Source: Emergomyces orientalis
Lineage: Eukaryota; Ascomycota; Eurotiomycetes; Onygenales; Ajellomycetaceae
Direction of reading: 5' to 3'
Assembly (NCBI GenBank): GCA_002110485.1
Contig: MOWL01000003.1
Coordinates: forward strand, 496,001-560,000
DNA: 64,000 bases
Within the stretch, counting starts at the first letter, position 1. Every line of letters starts with the position of its first letter. Position numbers and translations under genes: made by a program. The notes beneath the pieces are model-generated. The model had not been told where the DNA came from. It did no database searches and saw only the letters and a program-made list of their open reading frames with translations. Shown here piece after piece: positions 1 through 11,089 of the stretch.

Positions 1-2193
1 CTCAATCATTGTTATAAAATCCCGTAGTTTCGCGGTTGCTTCACCCTTGGTGGCCATTAAAATGGCCCACCGATATCTCGTGGCATCGTCCGTAATACTC
101 ATCCAATAATCAGCCCCCCCATACGTGGGAACGCCATCCTCATTGAATAAGGTACGCCCACCGCCCGCAAGATCAATAAATAATCGTGCAGCAGGCTTCA
201 CTTTTCTAATCATGGGCTCAAAAGCAGGACGAGCCATCTTAGCCTGCACGCAGGTTTTACAAAAAGGCAGAGCCTTGGAGCCTTTAATCCTCATCCCCAT
301 GCGCGGATCCGCGGCCATCTTCGCTATATCCATGTGGTTAAGATGACCCAGCTTCAAATGCCATTGCAGCATCGTGAGCTCTACTGGTTTTATATTCATT
401 GATGGCAGAGCCAATAGCGAGTCATCCACAGCATTTACGGGCCGAAAATCACCATTAGGCATGGCGAATTGAATCAAATCTCGGATTTGCGGAGGCTTTT
501 CAATGACATAGATATCTTTCTCATTCAAAACAGCAGTGAAGCTGACCATTCGATCGGGAGAGGTCATAATAATCGAGTGAGCTTCTCCATATGTCAATTG
601 CTTGAACGTATAGCCCTTGCGGACTAATTTGCCAAAGCTCACGATATTTGCTTCTAATTCGGGGGCAAATCGCACACCTTCCAGGCACACATCCGCCCCA
701 TCAACCGCCAGTTCAACCGTACCAACGGCCGCAGCTGGAACAATGGTCCCATCCGCCATTTTCAATTTAACATTGGAGCTCATTGAATGGCATTTAACAA
801 GCTCCTTGCGTGGTGTTGCGTGAGCGCCAGACCCCGAGTCCAGAACCCACTCATCCGCAATATCATCATCACGGACGATTTCACGAGCATGGAACACCTT
901 CTCAACCGTACTGTGTACAGGAGCAGAGCCGTCATCGGGGCTCTTGGAAGAATCCTCATTATTGGCCTTCTTCTTATCCTTCTTGGTGCCACCACGCTTT
1001 TTTCCATTAGAATAACCTGACGGACGCTTCTCTGGGTGCTTTTTCCAACAGCTCTCCTCATTATGGCCCACAATCCCGCAATGTGAGCATTTTGGCCTGC
1101 CTGATGCAGATGGAGCAGGGCTCTCACCCGCATCATCCATACTGCTCGCATTATTTACGGGCGCCTTTGTGTTCTTTGAAGAAGAGGAACTGCCGCCAGA
1201 GGGCAATCGAAGCAGAATATCACGGCATAGACCCACAAAATCATCCTCCAGGAGAGTATCTTCACCACTCTTTTCAATATCATCCATCCTATTTCGTATG
1301 AGATTGGCCCATCTACTGTGAATCCCCGCAAGCAATCGATCAAAGAAGACGGAATCCGGCATATAAAAATCTAATCGCTTATATTCAGTTCGTACGGCTA
1401 AGAGACGCTCAATAAACGCACGATCCGACCCGCAAGACTCAGCCGTCATACCCAGGAACTCATTGAAAAGACGAAACCGGCGAACTACGCGGCGTTCAGC
1501 GAAGTTCTCCTCTACTATGGACCACAGCATATAGGCAGACAATTGATTCTCCTTCGGTATAGTAAAATGAGTTCTAGCCTGTGCGGAAATCGCTGACCAC
1601 ATATAATTACGCAGCCAGCTATTCCGCTCCCTCCAGAGCTTCGCAACGTCCTCACTGACCCCCTCAGGCGGGGCCAGCTCCTTATTTAACAAAATATCAT
1701 CTGTTTCTGAATCCTTCGCCGCGAGAAGAACCTCATCCCTCCACATGGGATAGTTCATGGAGCCCAGCAGCAGAACTGGCTTTTCAAGAAGCTTAACTGT
1801 AAGTCGAAACTCCTTAATGGCCTTCAAATAAGCCGTCATATTGGCGCCTGCGAGCTCCCCCGCACCAGCACCAGCCTTAATCCGCGCTGTTTCATTCTCC
1901 AACCTCGCAATCTCCAACCTCGCCCGGGTCTCAGCGCTCAAGGAGTCATCATGCTCAACCTGAGCCTCCTGGGTGGGTTCATCGCGATCTGAGCCCGTAT
2001 CCGACATATCCGACATTGGATCTTCGAAATCAGCACTTGACTCCTCCGAAGGAGCTCTTGCGGGCAATTTACGGGCTGTAATGGGGGTTGGAAAGGGCTC
2101 GTTTTCAATATTCTCCGGCGTACGTTCCGCTCGCCTAGTCGGCTTATTTTCCCTCGTAAGATCAGGACTGTTGCCTGACCGTAAGTTCACCAT
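1..2193 (-). CDS. copia Gag-Pol polyprotein, N-terminal 731 codons (partial)
   Basis: The ATG at 2193 opens a frame with no stop down to base 1; I checked every codon. Domains in order: a charged N-terminus and a Gag region; a CCHC zinc knuckle at residues 369-382 (CX2CX4HX4C) that binds RNA; an aspartic protease active site DSG at about 452-454 within WVLDSGSGAHAT; a GAG-pre-integrase zinc region at about 606-660 with paired His (HLKLGHLNH) and CKTC; then the beginning of the DDE integrase, whose first Asp is probably residue 674. The rest of integrase and the reverse transcriptase lie beyond the window. The protein would form virus-like particles and insert element cDNA. Gag and Pol share one frame, as in many copia elements. 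Family assignment is firm; activity cannot be judged from this part. Confidence 0.9.
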   Translation of the reverse strand, partial: MVNLRSGNSPDLTRENKPTRRAERTPENIENEPFPTPITARKLPARAPSEESSADFEDPMSDMSDTGSDRDEPTQEAQVEHDDSLSAETRARLEIARLENETARIKAGAGAGELAGANMTAYLKAIKEFRLTVKLLEKPVLLLGSMNYPMWRDEVLLAAKDSETDDILLNKELAPPEGVSEDVAKLWRERNSWLRNYMWSAISAQARTHFTIPKENQLSAYMLWSIVEENFAERRVVRRFRLFNEFLGMTAESCGSDRAFIERLLAVRTEYKRLDFYMPDSVFFDRLLAGIHSRWANLIRNRMDDIEKSGEDTLLEDDFVGLCRDILLRLPSGGSSSSSKNTKAPVNNASSMDDAGESPAPSASGRPKCSHCGIVGHNEESCWKKHPEKRPSGYSNGKKRGGTKKDKKKANNEDSSKSPDDGSAPVHSTVEKVFHAREIVRDDDIADEWVLDSGSGAHATPRKELVKCHSMSSNVKLKMADGTIVPAAAVGTVELAVDGADVCLEGVRFAPELEANIVSFGKLVRKGYTFKQLTYGEAHSIIMTSPDRMVSFTAVLNEKDIYVIEKPPQIRDLIQFAMPNGDFRPVNAVDDSLLALPSMNIKPVELTMLQWHLKLGHLNHMDIAKMAADPRMGMRIKGSKALPFCKTCVQAKMARPAFEPMIRKVKPAARLFIDLAGGGRTLFNEDGVPTYGGADYWMSITDDATRYRWAILMATKGEATAKLRDFITMIE

Positions 2194-2210
2194 GAGAGGC
2201 AAGAACTAGC

Positions 2211-2369
2211 TGTATAAGAGAAATAGATAGCAGTAACGCAGCGTATTAAACAGAGGGCCTCATAACCTCATAGAGTGCATCAAGCCTATCATATTGAACT
2301 ACCTAACTAGCTAAAATATATATGTGTGTGTGGGGCATGTGACCCGGGTAGCCCTAGTATCACCTAACA
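2211..2369 (-). repeat. putative 5' LTR of the copia element
   Basis: Upstream of the gag start the minus strand has a segment starting TGTTAGGTGATAC and ending CTTATACA, about 159 bp, with the TG...CA ends expected of an LTR. The partner LTR is outside the window, so the ends rest on the TG/CA rule only. A five-base target duplication next to 2369 would read GCTCC on the plus strand but cannot be tested here. I could not identify a primer-binding site with confidence. Confidence 0.4.
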
Positions 2370-2595
2370 GCTCCTCCCGCCGCCGATAGCCGACATTTAG
2401 CCGCCATCCACGTGCTTTTGAACAGGACGCCGAAATCTCCCCGAAGCCATTGTGACTTTTCGCCGTGGATGTTCAACTCTTCCTCTTTCACAAATTTCTA
2501 TACCGGACTAGACTACCTCAGGCTACTTCACCTTGTATTTCTTTTGCGTTCAAATCTATTAACGAGGTCGTCTAGTCAATCTTATTGCTATCATT

Positions 2596-4161
2596 ATGGC
2601 ATCGGTTGCCCGAGTTCTGCGGCCGCTAGCACGAAGACCTGCCGTTTCCATTCTCCCTGCAGCACGAAAGTCTGTGCCGTCAAAGACATTCCAATGGTAT
2701 GATACCTACTTGTTCCTCAAATCCGAAGAAAAGAGAAAGAAGAGAATTCAAATCCCTCTCATTGTTGTCTGAAAAAAAGAAAAAAAAAAAAAACAGCTGT
2801 ATAATCTAGCCCAATGGACCCTAATATCTTCTCTCTCTATCCTTCAGCTCCCGCTCATTCTCTGCCACACCCCGTCGCCGCGATGTTGACCTTACTTCAC
2901 TCACCCCTACTCCCATCACCCACCTGTCGGAGACCGAAGCCATGATGGCTGAATCCGTAGCCAAGTTTGCCCAGGAGCAAATTGGACCCAAGGTTCGAGA
3001 CATGGACGAAGCCGAAACCATGGACCCTGCCATTGTCGAGCAGCTCTTCGAGCAGGGGTTAATGGGCATAGAAATCCCAGAAGAATATGGCGGAGCTGGC
3101 ATGAACTTCACTTCTGCCATTGTTGGAATTGAGGAACTGGCCCGTGTCGACCCTAGCGTCAGCGTTATGTGCGACGTCCACAATACCCTCGTGAACACCG
3201 CAATTCTCAGATTCGCAGATGCGGAAGGAAAACGAAAGTGGCTGCCAAAGCTTGCCACAAACACTGTTGGATCATTCTGCTTGTCCGAACCGGTCTCTGG
3301 ATCCGATGCTTTTGCCCTGCAAACCAAAGCCGTCAAAACCGACTCTGGATATAAGATCAATGGTTCCAAAATGTGGATCACCAACTCAATGGAGGCTGGA
3401 TTCTTCATCGTGTTCGCGAATATTGATCCTAGCAAAGGATACAAGGGAATTTCCGCTTTTATTGTGGAGAAGGGTGCTCCAGGATTCAGCATCGCGAAGA
3501 AAGAGAAGAAGCTCGGCATCCGCGCTAGCAGCACCTGTGTCATCAATTTTGACGATGTGGAGATCCCCAAGGAGAACCTCCTAGGCGAGGAAGGCCAGGG
3601 CTACAAATATGCCATTAACTTGTTGAACGAAGGACGTATTGGTATCGCAGCGCAAATGACTGGTCTCGCCCTCGGCGCCTGGGAGAACGCTGCCAAGTAT
3701 GTGTCCACTTCTTTTTTCTTCTTCTTCTTTTCCCATGGGTTGCCCTTCCACGAATCGCCTCGGGCGGGATGTAATTGACAGAGGAATAAAACAGATACAT
3801 CTGGAACGACCGTCGCCAATTCGGCCAACTGATCGGTGAATTCCAAGGCATGCAACACCAAGTCGCACAAGCGTATACCGAAATTGCCGCTGCACGTGCT
3901 CTCGTCTACAACGCCGCCCGCAAGAAGGAAGCCGGCCAAGACTTCGTCCAGGACGCTGCTATGGCCAAACTCTACGCCTCGCAGGTCGCTGGCCGTGTTT
4001 CAGGCTCCGCGGTCGAGTGGATGGGCGGCATGGGCTTCGTCCGTGAGGGCATTGCCGAAAAGATGTTCAGAGATTCCAAGATTGGAGCTATCTACGAGGG
4101 AACGAGTAATATCCAGCTCCAGACGATTGCGAAGATGCTGCAAAAGCAGTATACTCAATGA
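2596..4161 (+). CDS. mitochondrial acyl-CoA dehydrogenase, short/branched-chain type
   Basis: Three exons, 2596-2696, 2848-3696 and 3795-4161, joined by GT-AG introns in matching phase, give about 438 aa, close to the usual length of mitochondrial short/branched-chain acyl-CoA dehydrogenases. The first 40 or so residues are rich in Arg, Ser and Ala with no acid, as in a matrix-targeting presequence. The body has family blocks such as FCLSEPVSGSDAFALQTKA and KMWITNS (FAD and substrate binding) and, near the C-terminus, IYEGTSNIQLQTIAKML with the conserved Glu taken as catalytic base in this subfamily. It would oxidise acyl-CoA to enoyl-CoA with FAD, passing electrons to ETF, in fatty-acid or Ile/Val breakdown; exact substrate is not readable. 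The copia LTR ends 226 bp upstream, so its promoter is very short or shared. Confidence 0.93.
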
Positions 4162-5291
4162 ATAATTTAAAATGAAATAAAAAAACAAAAAGGAAATAAA
4201 GGAAAGGAAACGAAAAGGGGAATAAAAAAAAAAGGCAAAAAGGAGAGCTTGGTTAGGGACGCAAGGTGACAATAAATAATGACAGCTGGGAGGTTTCATG
4301 TTTGTCGAATATACATGGGTTGTAAATACGTCAGTGAAAGGGAGAAAGAGAGAGTCGAAACAGATTCAAGATCTTCGACTGCGTTTCGAGGTGGATATAC
4401 TCCCTACTATGTGCAGAGCTTAGATCAATCGGACTTTTGGATTGGCCGCACATGTAACAAACCGCACTTTTATTATCATTCGGGGGGAGATATTAACAGG
4501 AATTTCTAGATACATAGGGCGTCAGCCAACCACATAAAAGCCCAAACAAAACCATCCAACCCGTTTTGGTTACTTTTTAATTTATTTCTCCCTTTCACCC
4601 TGTTGCAAAAGAAAAAGAGAAAAAAAAACGAAAAAAAAGAAGTGAAACGCGGGGAAAGCGCAAAACAGCCTTCACAACCCCATGAATGCGACAGACGGAC
4701 GACAGACCGATTAATCAACATATATGGAATATGGGTTTGATTCCCTTTTCCACCCATGCGGTTCCATTTGGCAGAACATGCCTCATGGATCGTTTTCCTA
4801 ATTCCGTCATGTGGCTCGTTATGTTTTTATTACATTTGGGCTGCATTAGGGTCGGGGAACAAATGATGATTCCCGGCGGCTTCGTTGACCCGGTTTCCTG
4901 GTGCGTTGTTTATTAGCTCAGCTGGTTACTGTAAACAGACGTACACGAATAGGAGGGGGTAGAGCGGGGACAAGACGGGGATATTTATTGACAAACATAT
5001 CTATGCATTCCTTCTTTGGATCTTTCAAAAAGGACCAATATACGTAGCGACGACGAAGACGGAAAAAAAAAGGGCGGCGGTGGGATAGAAAATTCGAATT
5101 TCTCCAACCTTACCTCTATTTTTCTATTTTTTGCAGCGCACCTTCTTTGTGGTCCACAGAGGTACAGTACATCAACCACAGAACGCCCGAATGAGAAGCA
5201 ATGGGGCCGGAAGGGCCAACAACTTCGTGAGTTTCTCTCTCCAAAACCCATGACGAACCGAAAAATCGTAGTTTTCTCCCTCTATTAGAAC
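4162..5291. other. intergenic, no gene seen
   Basis: Spacer between the dehydrogenase stop and the convergent small gene at 5292. It has A-rich 3'-UTR-like sequence just after 4161 and purine-rich tracts near 4611-4660 and 5060-5090. No ORF with family motifs or plausible splice pattern was seen on either strand. Confidence 0.6.
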
Positions 5292-5555
5292 TCAAGCCTT
5301 CTTTGGAGCTCCAACCTTACCAGCAGCTGCTGCAGAAGCTGTTGACAATGTTGACGATGCCGCTGTGAAATCCCTCGCTCGCGCACCACCCGGTGCACTA
5401 GTACTGCTACTGCTGCCACTACCACTGCCGCTGGTGAAGCTGGAACTGGAACTGGTTCTTCTCATATATTTCTGCCGGCACATACCGAGGACGAGGAATG
5501 TGACGAGAAAGAACCAGGAGCCGCCCAGGAGGTAGAGGACTTGGAGGGAGGCCAT
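5292..5555 (-). CDS. small single-pass membrane protein, unrecognised
   Basis: One-exon frame of 87 aa starting at the ATG at 5555, preceded by a purine-rich leader. Residues about 5-26 (LQVLYLLGGSWFFLVTFLVL) form one strong membrane span, followed by a positively charged stretch (RQKYMRR) and then a long Ser/Gly/Ala-rich tail ending in a Lys-rich GAPKKA. The positive-inside rule suggests the tail is cytosolic. I do not recognise the family. The strict split between a hydrophobic segment and a biased but orderly tail, and the fit to a clean start, make a real gene more likely than chance. It converges with the dehydrogenase. Function unknown. Confidence 0.5.
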   Translation of the reverse strand: MASLQVLYLLGGSWFFLVTFLVLGMCRQKYMRRTSSSSSFTSGSGSGSSSSTSAPGGARARDFTAASSTLSTASAAAAGKVGAPKKA

Positions 5556-8063
5556 ATTTGTTTCTTCTTTTCCTTCTTCCTCTCCTCCTCTTCCTTTCGT
5601 TTATTACTTTCGGTCTGTGCTCTCTCCTTCCGTTCCGTTTATAGTGGCTCTCTAGATCCTATTATGGAACGTGGTTCTGGAAAATGTGTCGTCCTGGTAC
5701 AGAGGAGGGAGATGGGGTAAACAGAAAGATGTATGACGGATGGTTGGATGATTGGATGATTGGATGGTTTTTCGCGCGTGCTCCGCGTTTGTTGGGTATT
5801 AGATGGTTAACTTATGTATAATACTAACGAAAAATAATGTAATATAGATAAAGAAATGTATAAAATAGCGCGCCTTTTTTCTCCCCCTTCTCTTTTTTGG
5901 GTTGGATTGCCTTGCGCAATGGTGTGGTTTGAGTGTGCGTGCAAGGCAGTAAATCGCGAGGAAACTCGATGGTGGCAACAAGCACAGGAACCAATTTGCT
6001 TTTTGCCATGCAACGAACGCGCCGTGCAGGTTCAATCTCAATATACACGAAACATTAAGGTAGGGTAAAATGGAGGGCCAAAAGGAAGTAAGAAGAGGCA
6101 TCCCAATGGGTTTTAAATGCGCGGCCAGCAAGACCACATAGAATAAAATTTAAATCCAGAAAAAATTGCCATTATGCAATAAAAATTTCCGAATTGGAGG
6201 TAAATGTGCGCTTTCCTTTTTATTTTGGCCCTGCACATGGGTAAAAAAATGTATGAGCCTGATTGGCTTGTTGCTGGGTGTGGCCCAGGTTGTTATACGC
6301 CTGTACTTTTCTTTGTCCTGCTTTTGCCTTTCCAGCTGCATAGTAATTTTTGACTGCGAAATTGTGGCCTGGAACGGCCCGAAGAAGCGGAAGTAGTGGT
6401 GAGCAAGATAAGGCGGGAATGATGTGCAGAAGCTGTGAAGAAAACCGTGGAATCCACGCCTCTTAGCCTACGCAGTATCAACTACGCAGTCGTCCATCGC
6501 GGATCTGCGCTGGCCCTCTGAGATCCCGAGACTAACAGTTAATTTTTTTCTGGAATTGGAAGCAGACCAGATTGATTCTCGTATCCCGTGTCAGCGTTTG
6601 GAATATTGGGGATGGAGTTCAAGAAAGGGCTGAGACCAGTTGGCGGTGAGGTGCTTATATTATATTTCTTTCCGAGACAATGATGTGGCTGGCTATCTTT
6701 CCCTTGAAATGATCGACATTGAGTAAACAAATGCAAGCGAAACACCCAAAAGGATATACCGCGTATATTACCACGGTGGACATCAGTGTTCAGAAACGCC
6801 CATATCGCAAGTCTACCCCTGGTTATCTGGAGCTTAGTGGGTAGTAATGTAATATGTGTTGGCTAGTCGCCTTCAAAAACTTCTCATTCTCTCCCCACTT
6901 TGGCTGACCAAAGCAGCTTTGTGCATAAACTGTCAGCACTGATCGCGAACATGTCTGGTTATCATTTTCCTTTCATAATAAGCCAGAGCCGCGGGATTTC
7001 CCGCGAACATTGATCAGAAAAGAGAAGTCCTGGGCGGTCTCGTTTATCTATTCACGAGCGTTAGCAATAATATTTTTTCAATCACAGGGAAGCAAATATC
7101 TAACTAATTCCTTACAGTTGAGGCTCGACCCGATGACCGACCTATCAAGGCGTGCGGATAAAAATAGAGTCTCTCGCGGGGGCCTCTATGAACACCATAT
7201 CGAACTCCCACATTTCTCCTTGGTAGCTTTTGGCGTGGCGGGTTGTGTCTAACAAAAATTATTGTAACTAGCTGATTGGCTGACCAGGAGGCTCGGCTAG
7301 CACGAACAACGCTACGCCGTATTTATCGTAGCGCTATATAATTCCCTGGCTTCCAATTGGGCAATTCCAACCTCAGCGTCTCGATCCAGGGGCAAGCTTT
7401 GCCGCTGGGCACTTTTTTTATATCAACCAACTCATGATCCTCTGAAAAATGGACGGGGTTAAATGGCGCTACCCTTTTCTTTCGCAGTGCTCAAGTTGTG
7501 CAAACCATATGGCTGTTCCAAACTTGGTCTTATTTCGATATCTTAGCGGGCTCCAGATCTCTGGTTCCCGCCTTCTCGTCCACTTGTTTTTGTTTCGAAA
7601 AATGCAGGGCAGCAGGGCAGCGCGCATAGAAGTTGTGGATTACGGGGAATCCCCTCTTTGATATTTACTTTGTATTGACGTTGAGGGGTTGAATGGACTT
7701 GTCTTGTTTGGAAGATCCGTCTAGTGGTCCCTGTTTCATGGGAACGGATCTCAAACGGTTTGCCGCGATTATGTCCTCTGTGATTCGCACCCTGTACATT
7801 CGTTTAAACCTTCCCGCCAGGCAAATCTCATGCCACGAGGATCTGAGCGTGGACGTCGCGTCAGATAATGTTTCCCCAGGAATACTGCTGGCGCTCCCCG
7901 AGCGTGTTTGTGCAGATGTTCTCTGGGCATATCTTGACTGGTCCATATACCATGCGCTTGTTTCTAAATGCAGAAACACACGGGGCTCCTTTGTTTCAAA
8001 CTCTTTTCAGAATTGTACCTAAATTTGATAGGTATTGGCTTTGGATTCTCAAACGTGATCTGA

Positions 8064-8096
<33 letters not shown>

Positions 8097-8372
8097 GAAT
8101 TTATCTAGCGGGTGCGCGGATATTTGGGATGCCATGTTTTTCGCGCATCTTACCAGGACCGTCACAATGGTGACTCTTTCTTCCATATAATGCTCTTTGA
8201 TGCCACATTGGTAAAAGCTCCCAACACCAGCTTTCTAGTTTTTATTCTTTTGCTTCTCCGGAGATCTCTGCTTTATCAACGTTCAAACCTTGTGGCTGCT
8301 TGATACATATTTGATAAGTGTTGTTTCGCCTCGATAGGTTCTCTCTAGTGTTCAACCCTTGGAAGTGTTACC
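5556..8372. other. intergenic 2.8 kb, contains a T30 tract
   Basis: No gene supported. Open frames here are short, lack family motifs and overlap in several frames. A run of 30 T lies at 8066-8095, about 280 bp upstream of the next ATG. It could serve as a nucleosome-free promoter element for the gene at 8373 (inference). Confidence 0.5.
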
Positions 8373-9560
8373 ATGTATACTACGGATATTAGTTCTCGGC
8401 GAGGATGTCTCGTACTACCTGTCCCATCAAGAGCATCGAGAAACTTACCTTCATCTTTAAATCCCAGGTCATATGGAGTTGAGAGAAGCTACTCGTTCTC
8501 CCGTCTAGACAGGAATCGGAGCCCATTCAAAGGGCAAAACATTTTACTGTCATTGGGCCAAAAGCGAATCTCTTCATCGAATAGTATCCACGGAAAACAA
8601 CAGGCTCCCGGGCGGCGACATTCAATCTCTCTCCAGAAAACCGCTGTCTCTCCATTTACTAACTCCACTCCTTTGGCTATCAAAACACCGACGCAGAGGA
8701 CATTGATTTCGTACTCGTCGTTCCGTAACCCAACCCTTACAGAGATATCTGAGCATTACTTCTCAACCAGTGATCGCGCGCGTTTCGGGACAAATGTCTC
8801 GAGGATTTCAACGTATAGTTCCCCGCCTGATGCTAGAAGGCGGCCGCCTCGACTTCCACCTATATCAACAACCAGGAACGCAACTGTGGAGCTTTCCATT
8901 TCTCCCAATGGCCGACGGTACATATGTATTTCTCCAAAAACGCCCCGTTCATTCTTAAAGAAAAGTTGCGATACACTTCCTCCGCCCCATCTCCGCCCTG
9001 CTAGGTTTAGCCAGCTCTGGTGTGCCCCTTCAAAAAGCGGAGCTAAATTTTATTCTATTGGGAAGAACGGCATAACCCCAAATTCCCCCTGTGGAGTTTA
9101 TGGAAACAGCCTCACCTCGATCGCAGCACCACACGGTGCAACACGCCAGAGCTCTCGACATGATTGGCCCAGGTACAACCAAACGTCTGCTCCACCCGTC
9201 ATAATCCCGGCGAAAAAGCCAGCCCACATATCTGAGGGTATACATGGTACGTCAGGAGATTTCGTGAAGAGCGGAAGAAATTGTCGCCGCACTTTAACTG
9301 TTGAATCGACATACAGTCCTCACCAAGAAAGGCGCGCCTCAAAATCGTCACGCCGTACCCATTACACAACTTATCCAATAGCAAAGCCAATTTCCGAAAA
9401 ATGCCGGCATGCGTAGGTTGTTTTCGCGCATTTCTCACCTATTCTATGCTACATAATGCTAACTGATGCGTATTTCAGATGTTTCGATATCGACTGCGAA
9501 AACCATCCCAATATTATGTGGACCAACGCCAAGATGAAGCTGACGGAGCGGGAGATCTAA
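8373..9560 (+). CDS. unrecognised Ser/Arg/Pro-rich fungal protein, two exons
   Basis: Exon 1 is 8373-9412 and exon 2 is 9479-9560, joined by a GT-AG intron (GTAGGT...TTTCAG) that restores the frame and gives 373 aa. The bulk is low-complexity, rich in Ser, Arg, Pro and Thr with no predicted membrane span, so probably disordered. The last residues across the junction look different: CFDIDCENHPNIMWTNAKMK followed by LTEREI, an ordered segment with two Cys, His and Trp that looks like the conserved core of a family whose N-terminus drifts. I do not know this family and assign no function. Splicing is supported because, without it, exon 1 ends at a stop inside the donor and the ordered C-terminus is lost. 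Confidence 0.65.
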
Positions 9561-11089
9561 AACGTGGAACGTCGAAAAGATGCAAAATTATGGCTTATAT
9601 TTTGCACCAGCACTTCCTAAACTTCGTATAGCATATTGTTCTTTTCCCCTTCTCGTTCATTTTTCACTTTTGGCTTCCTATTCTGGCCCGCTTTTGCATA
9701 TTTTCTCTACCTTTTTCCCCTTACCTTCTGATTTTAACCACTGGATTTTAACTCCCTGCTATATCCGCTTTGTAATCCTGAGACTTCTATCTGCATTTCA
9801 CAATTCTTATCACGAATGACGTTTACTTTTTTACTTCTAAAATCTGCTGGGCAATGGCGGCACAAGGCCGCTTCTGAATGCTACGCGTAAGGCGACAATT
9901 ATCACTGGATAGGAAATATTTCCTAAGAGCTTGCGCCGACGTTTGAAAAGCATTGGTGCCCCTCATGTTTTCGGATCTTACCCAGTCCTCTTTATTCACT
10001 TTCTATTCTACCTTTTTTTATTTTCCACTTTTCCCATGTCATTCTTTGCTTGGTGTTGGGATTTCACCCGTGCTCAGTCATTCCTCCCTAAGAATGGGCT
10101 GGGATTGCGATGTCGAATAGGGAACGTTTGGTCTAAATTTATTATCGTATTACGTATTTCATTTTATACGCTTTTTGATTGCTGTAGCCTTCAATGTCGA
10201 CAATGAATTAACTCTGCAAATACCCATAGACATGATCATTTGCCTTGCTATAGAGGTTTGCGCCGATCCCCCGAGTTAGATAGTTGACTGATTTGTAAAA
10301 TAGAACTTACAGGCTTTTATTTAACTAGAGCTTCCTAGTCTCCGCTGGCTTCGCATCTGGCGCGGGAGCAGCAGTGATCTCTGCAGGAGTATCTGCGGGT
10401 GGAGCGGTCGTGGAGGTCCCGTTAACTATGTCCGGCGCACTTGTTATTGTTTATATAAACTACATATGAGAGATTTTTAAATGGTAGAATGTTCGCGTAC
10501 GAATGAAAAAGTGAAGTTAAAAATTGAATTTTTTTGGGCTCCCCTCTTCCCCATATCTACAGGTTTTCCACGGCTTTTTATAACCATGAATCTCTCGCTA
10601 GCTATATTACAAAATATGCCCATATAGGGGCATGTTACATACAATAATCAATAGTCTGTCATATACCAAATGAAATATCCAAATTAGGCGGAAACTAGGA
10701 GAAAAATAACGATAGTAGATGGAGTGGCGTATTTGGTGGAGATTTGAATGGTTCGATGCATCCGTTTGGCGCTTGATTAATAATCAGGTGTTTGACACTA
10801 CATGTTGTAGGCTGGCGCTTGAGGGATTTGCCGCTTGCCCCAATTGCCGCTTGACAAACAATAGTGTCTCTCTCCCACAGGTTTTGCAACCCAGCACTCC
10901 CTGGTTATGTTTTCGTGATATCGAAGCGAAAGGTGTACATGAAAGCCAATATAAATTCTGCAGTTGAAGAAGTTGTCAAAAACACCTTACACACACACCT
11001 CTTATGTTTTTTCCCAGTGTTCAACTCCACAGACATTGACGCCCAGAATCATCGTCTTTTAATCCATTCACGCGACGCAAGTCTGCTCT
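9561..11089. other. intergenic, AT-rich, with one possible orphan exon
   Basis: AT-rich spacer with short spurious frames. The only coding-like piece is the minus-strand segment at 10325-10441, listed separately. 10441-10700 is strongly AT-rich. Nothing else is supported. Confidence 0.5.
10325..10441 (-). pseudogene. orphan C-terminal exon-like segment
   Basis: Reading the minus strand from 10441, a Pro/Ala/Thr-rich open segment of about 38 codons (SAPDIVNGTSTTAPPADTPA, then EITAAPAPDAKPAETRKL) ends at a TAG at 10325-10327. An AG acceptor-like site precedes it, and its composition stands out sharply from the AT-rich DNA around it. Upstream on the minus strand there is no matching 5' exon, only AT-rich sequence. 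It could be the remnant last exon of a lost gene, or chance. No family recognised. Confidence 0.25.

Larger units (their letters stand above)
1..2369 (-). mobile_element. Ty1/copia LTR retrotransposon, 5' part, cut by window edge
   Basis: A minus-strand copia-type element enters from the left edge. Visible in order of transcription are a putative 5' LTR (2369-2211), a short leader and one open reading frame with Gag, protease, pre-integrase and the start of integrase in the order typical of Ty1/copia. Reverse transcriptase, RNase H and the 3' LTR would lie before base 1. The frame is open for all 731 codons and rich in CpG, so this looks like a recent, unmutated insertion, unlike the LINE at 14-19.6 kb. 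Its LTR end lies 226 bp upstream of the acyl-CoA dehydrogenase ATG, in divergent orientation. Confidence 0.9.

Noticed and set aside
780..1343. Minus- and plus-strand ORFs of 60-123 aa over the copia element
   Set aside because: They overlap the verified 731-codon Gag-Pol frame and are shadows of it.
2821..3570. 249-aa minus-strand ORF opposite the acyl-CoA dehydrogenase
   Set aside because: Antisense shadow of a gene with clear family motifs; no motif of its own.
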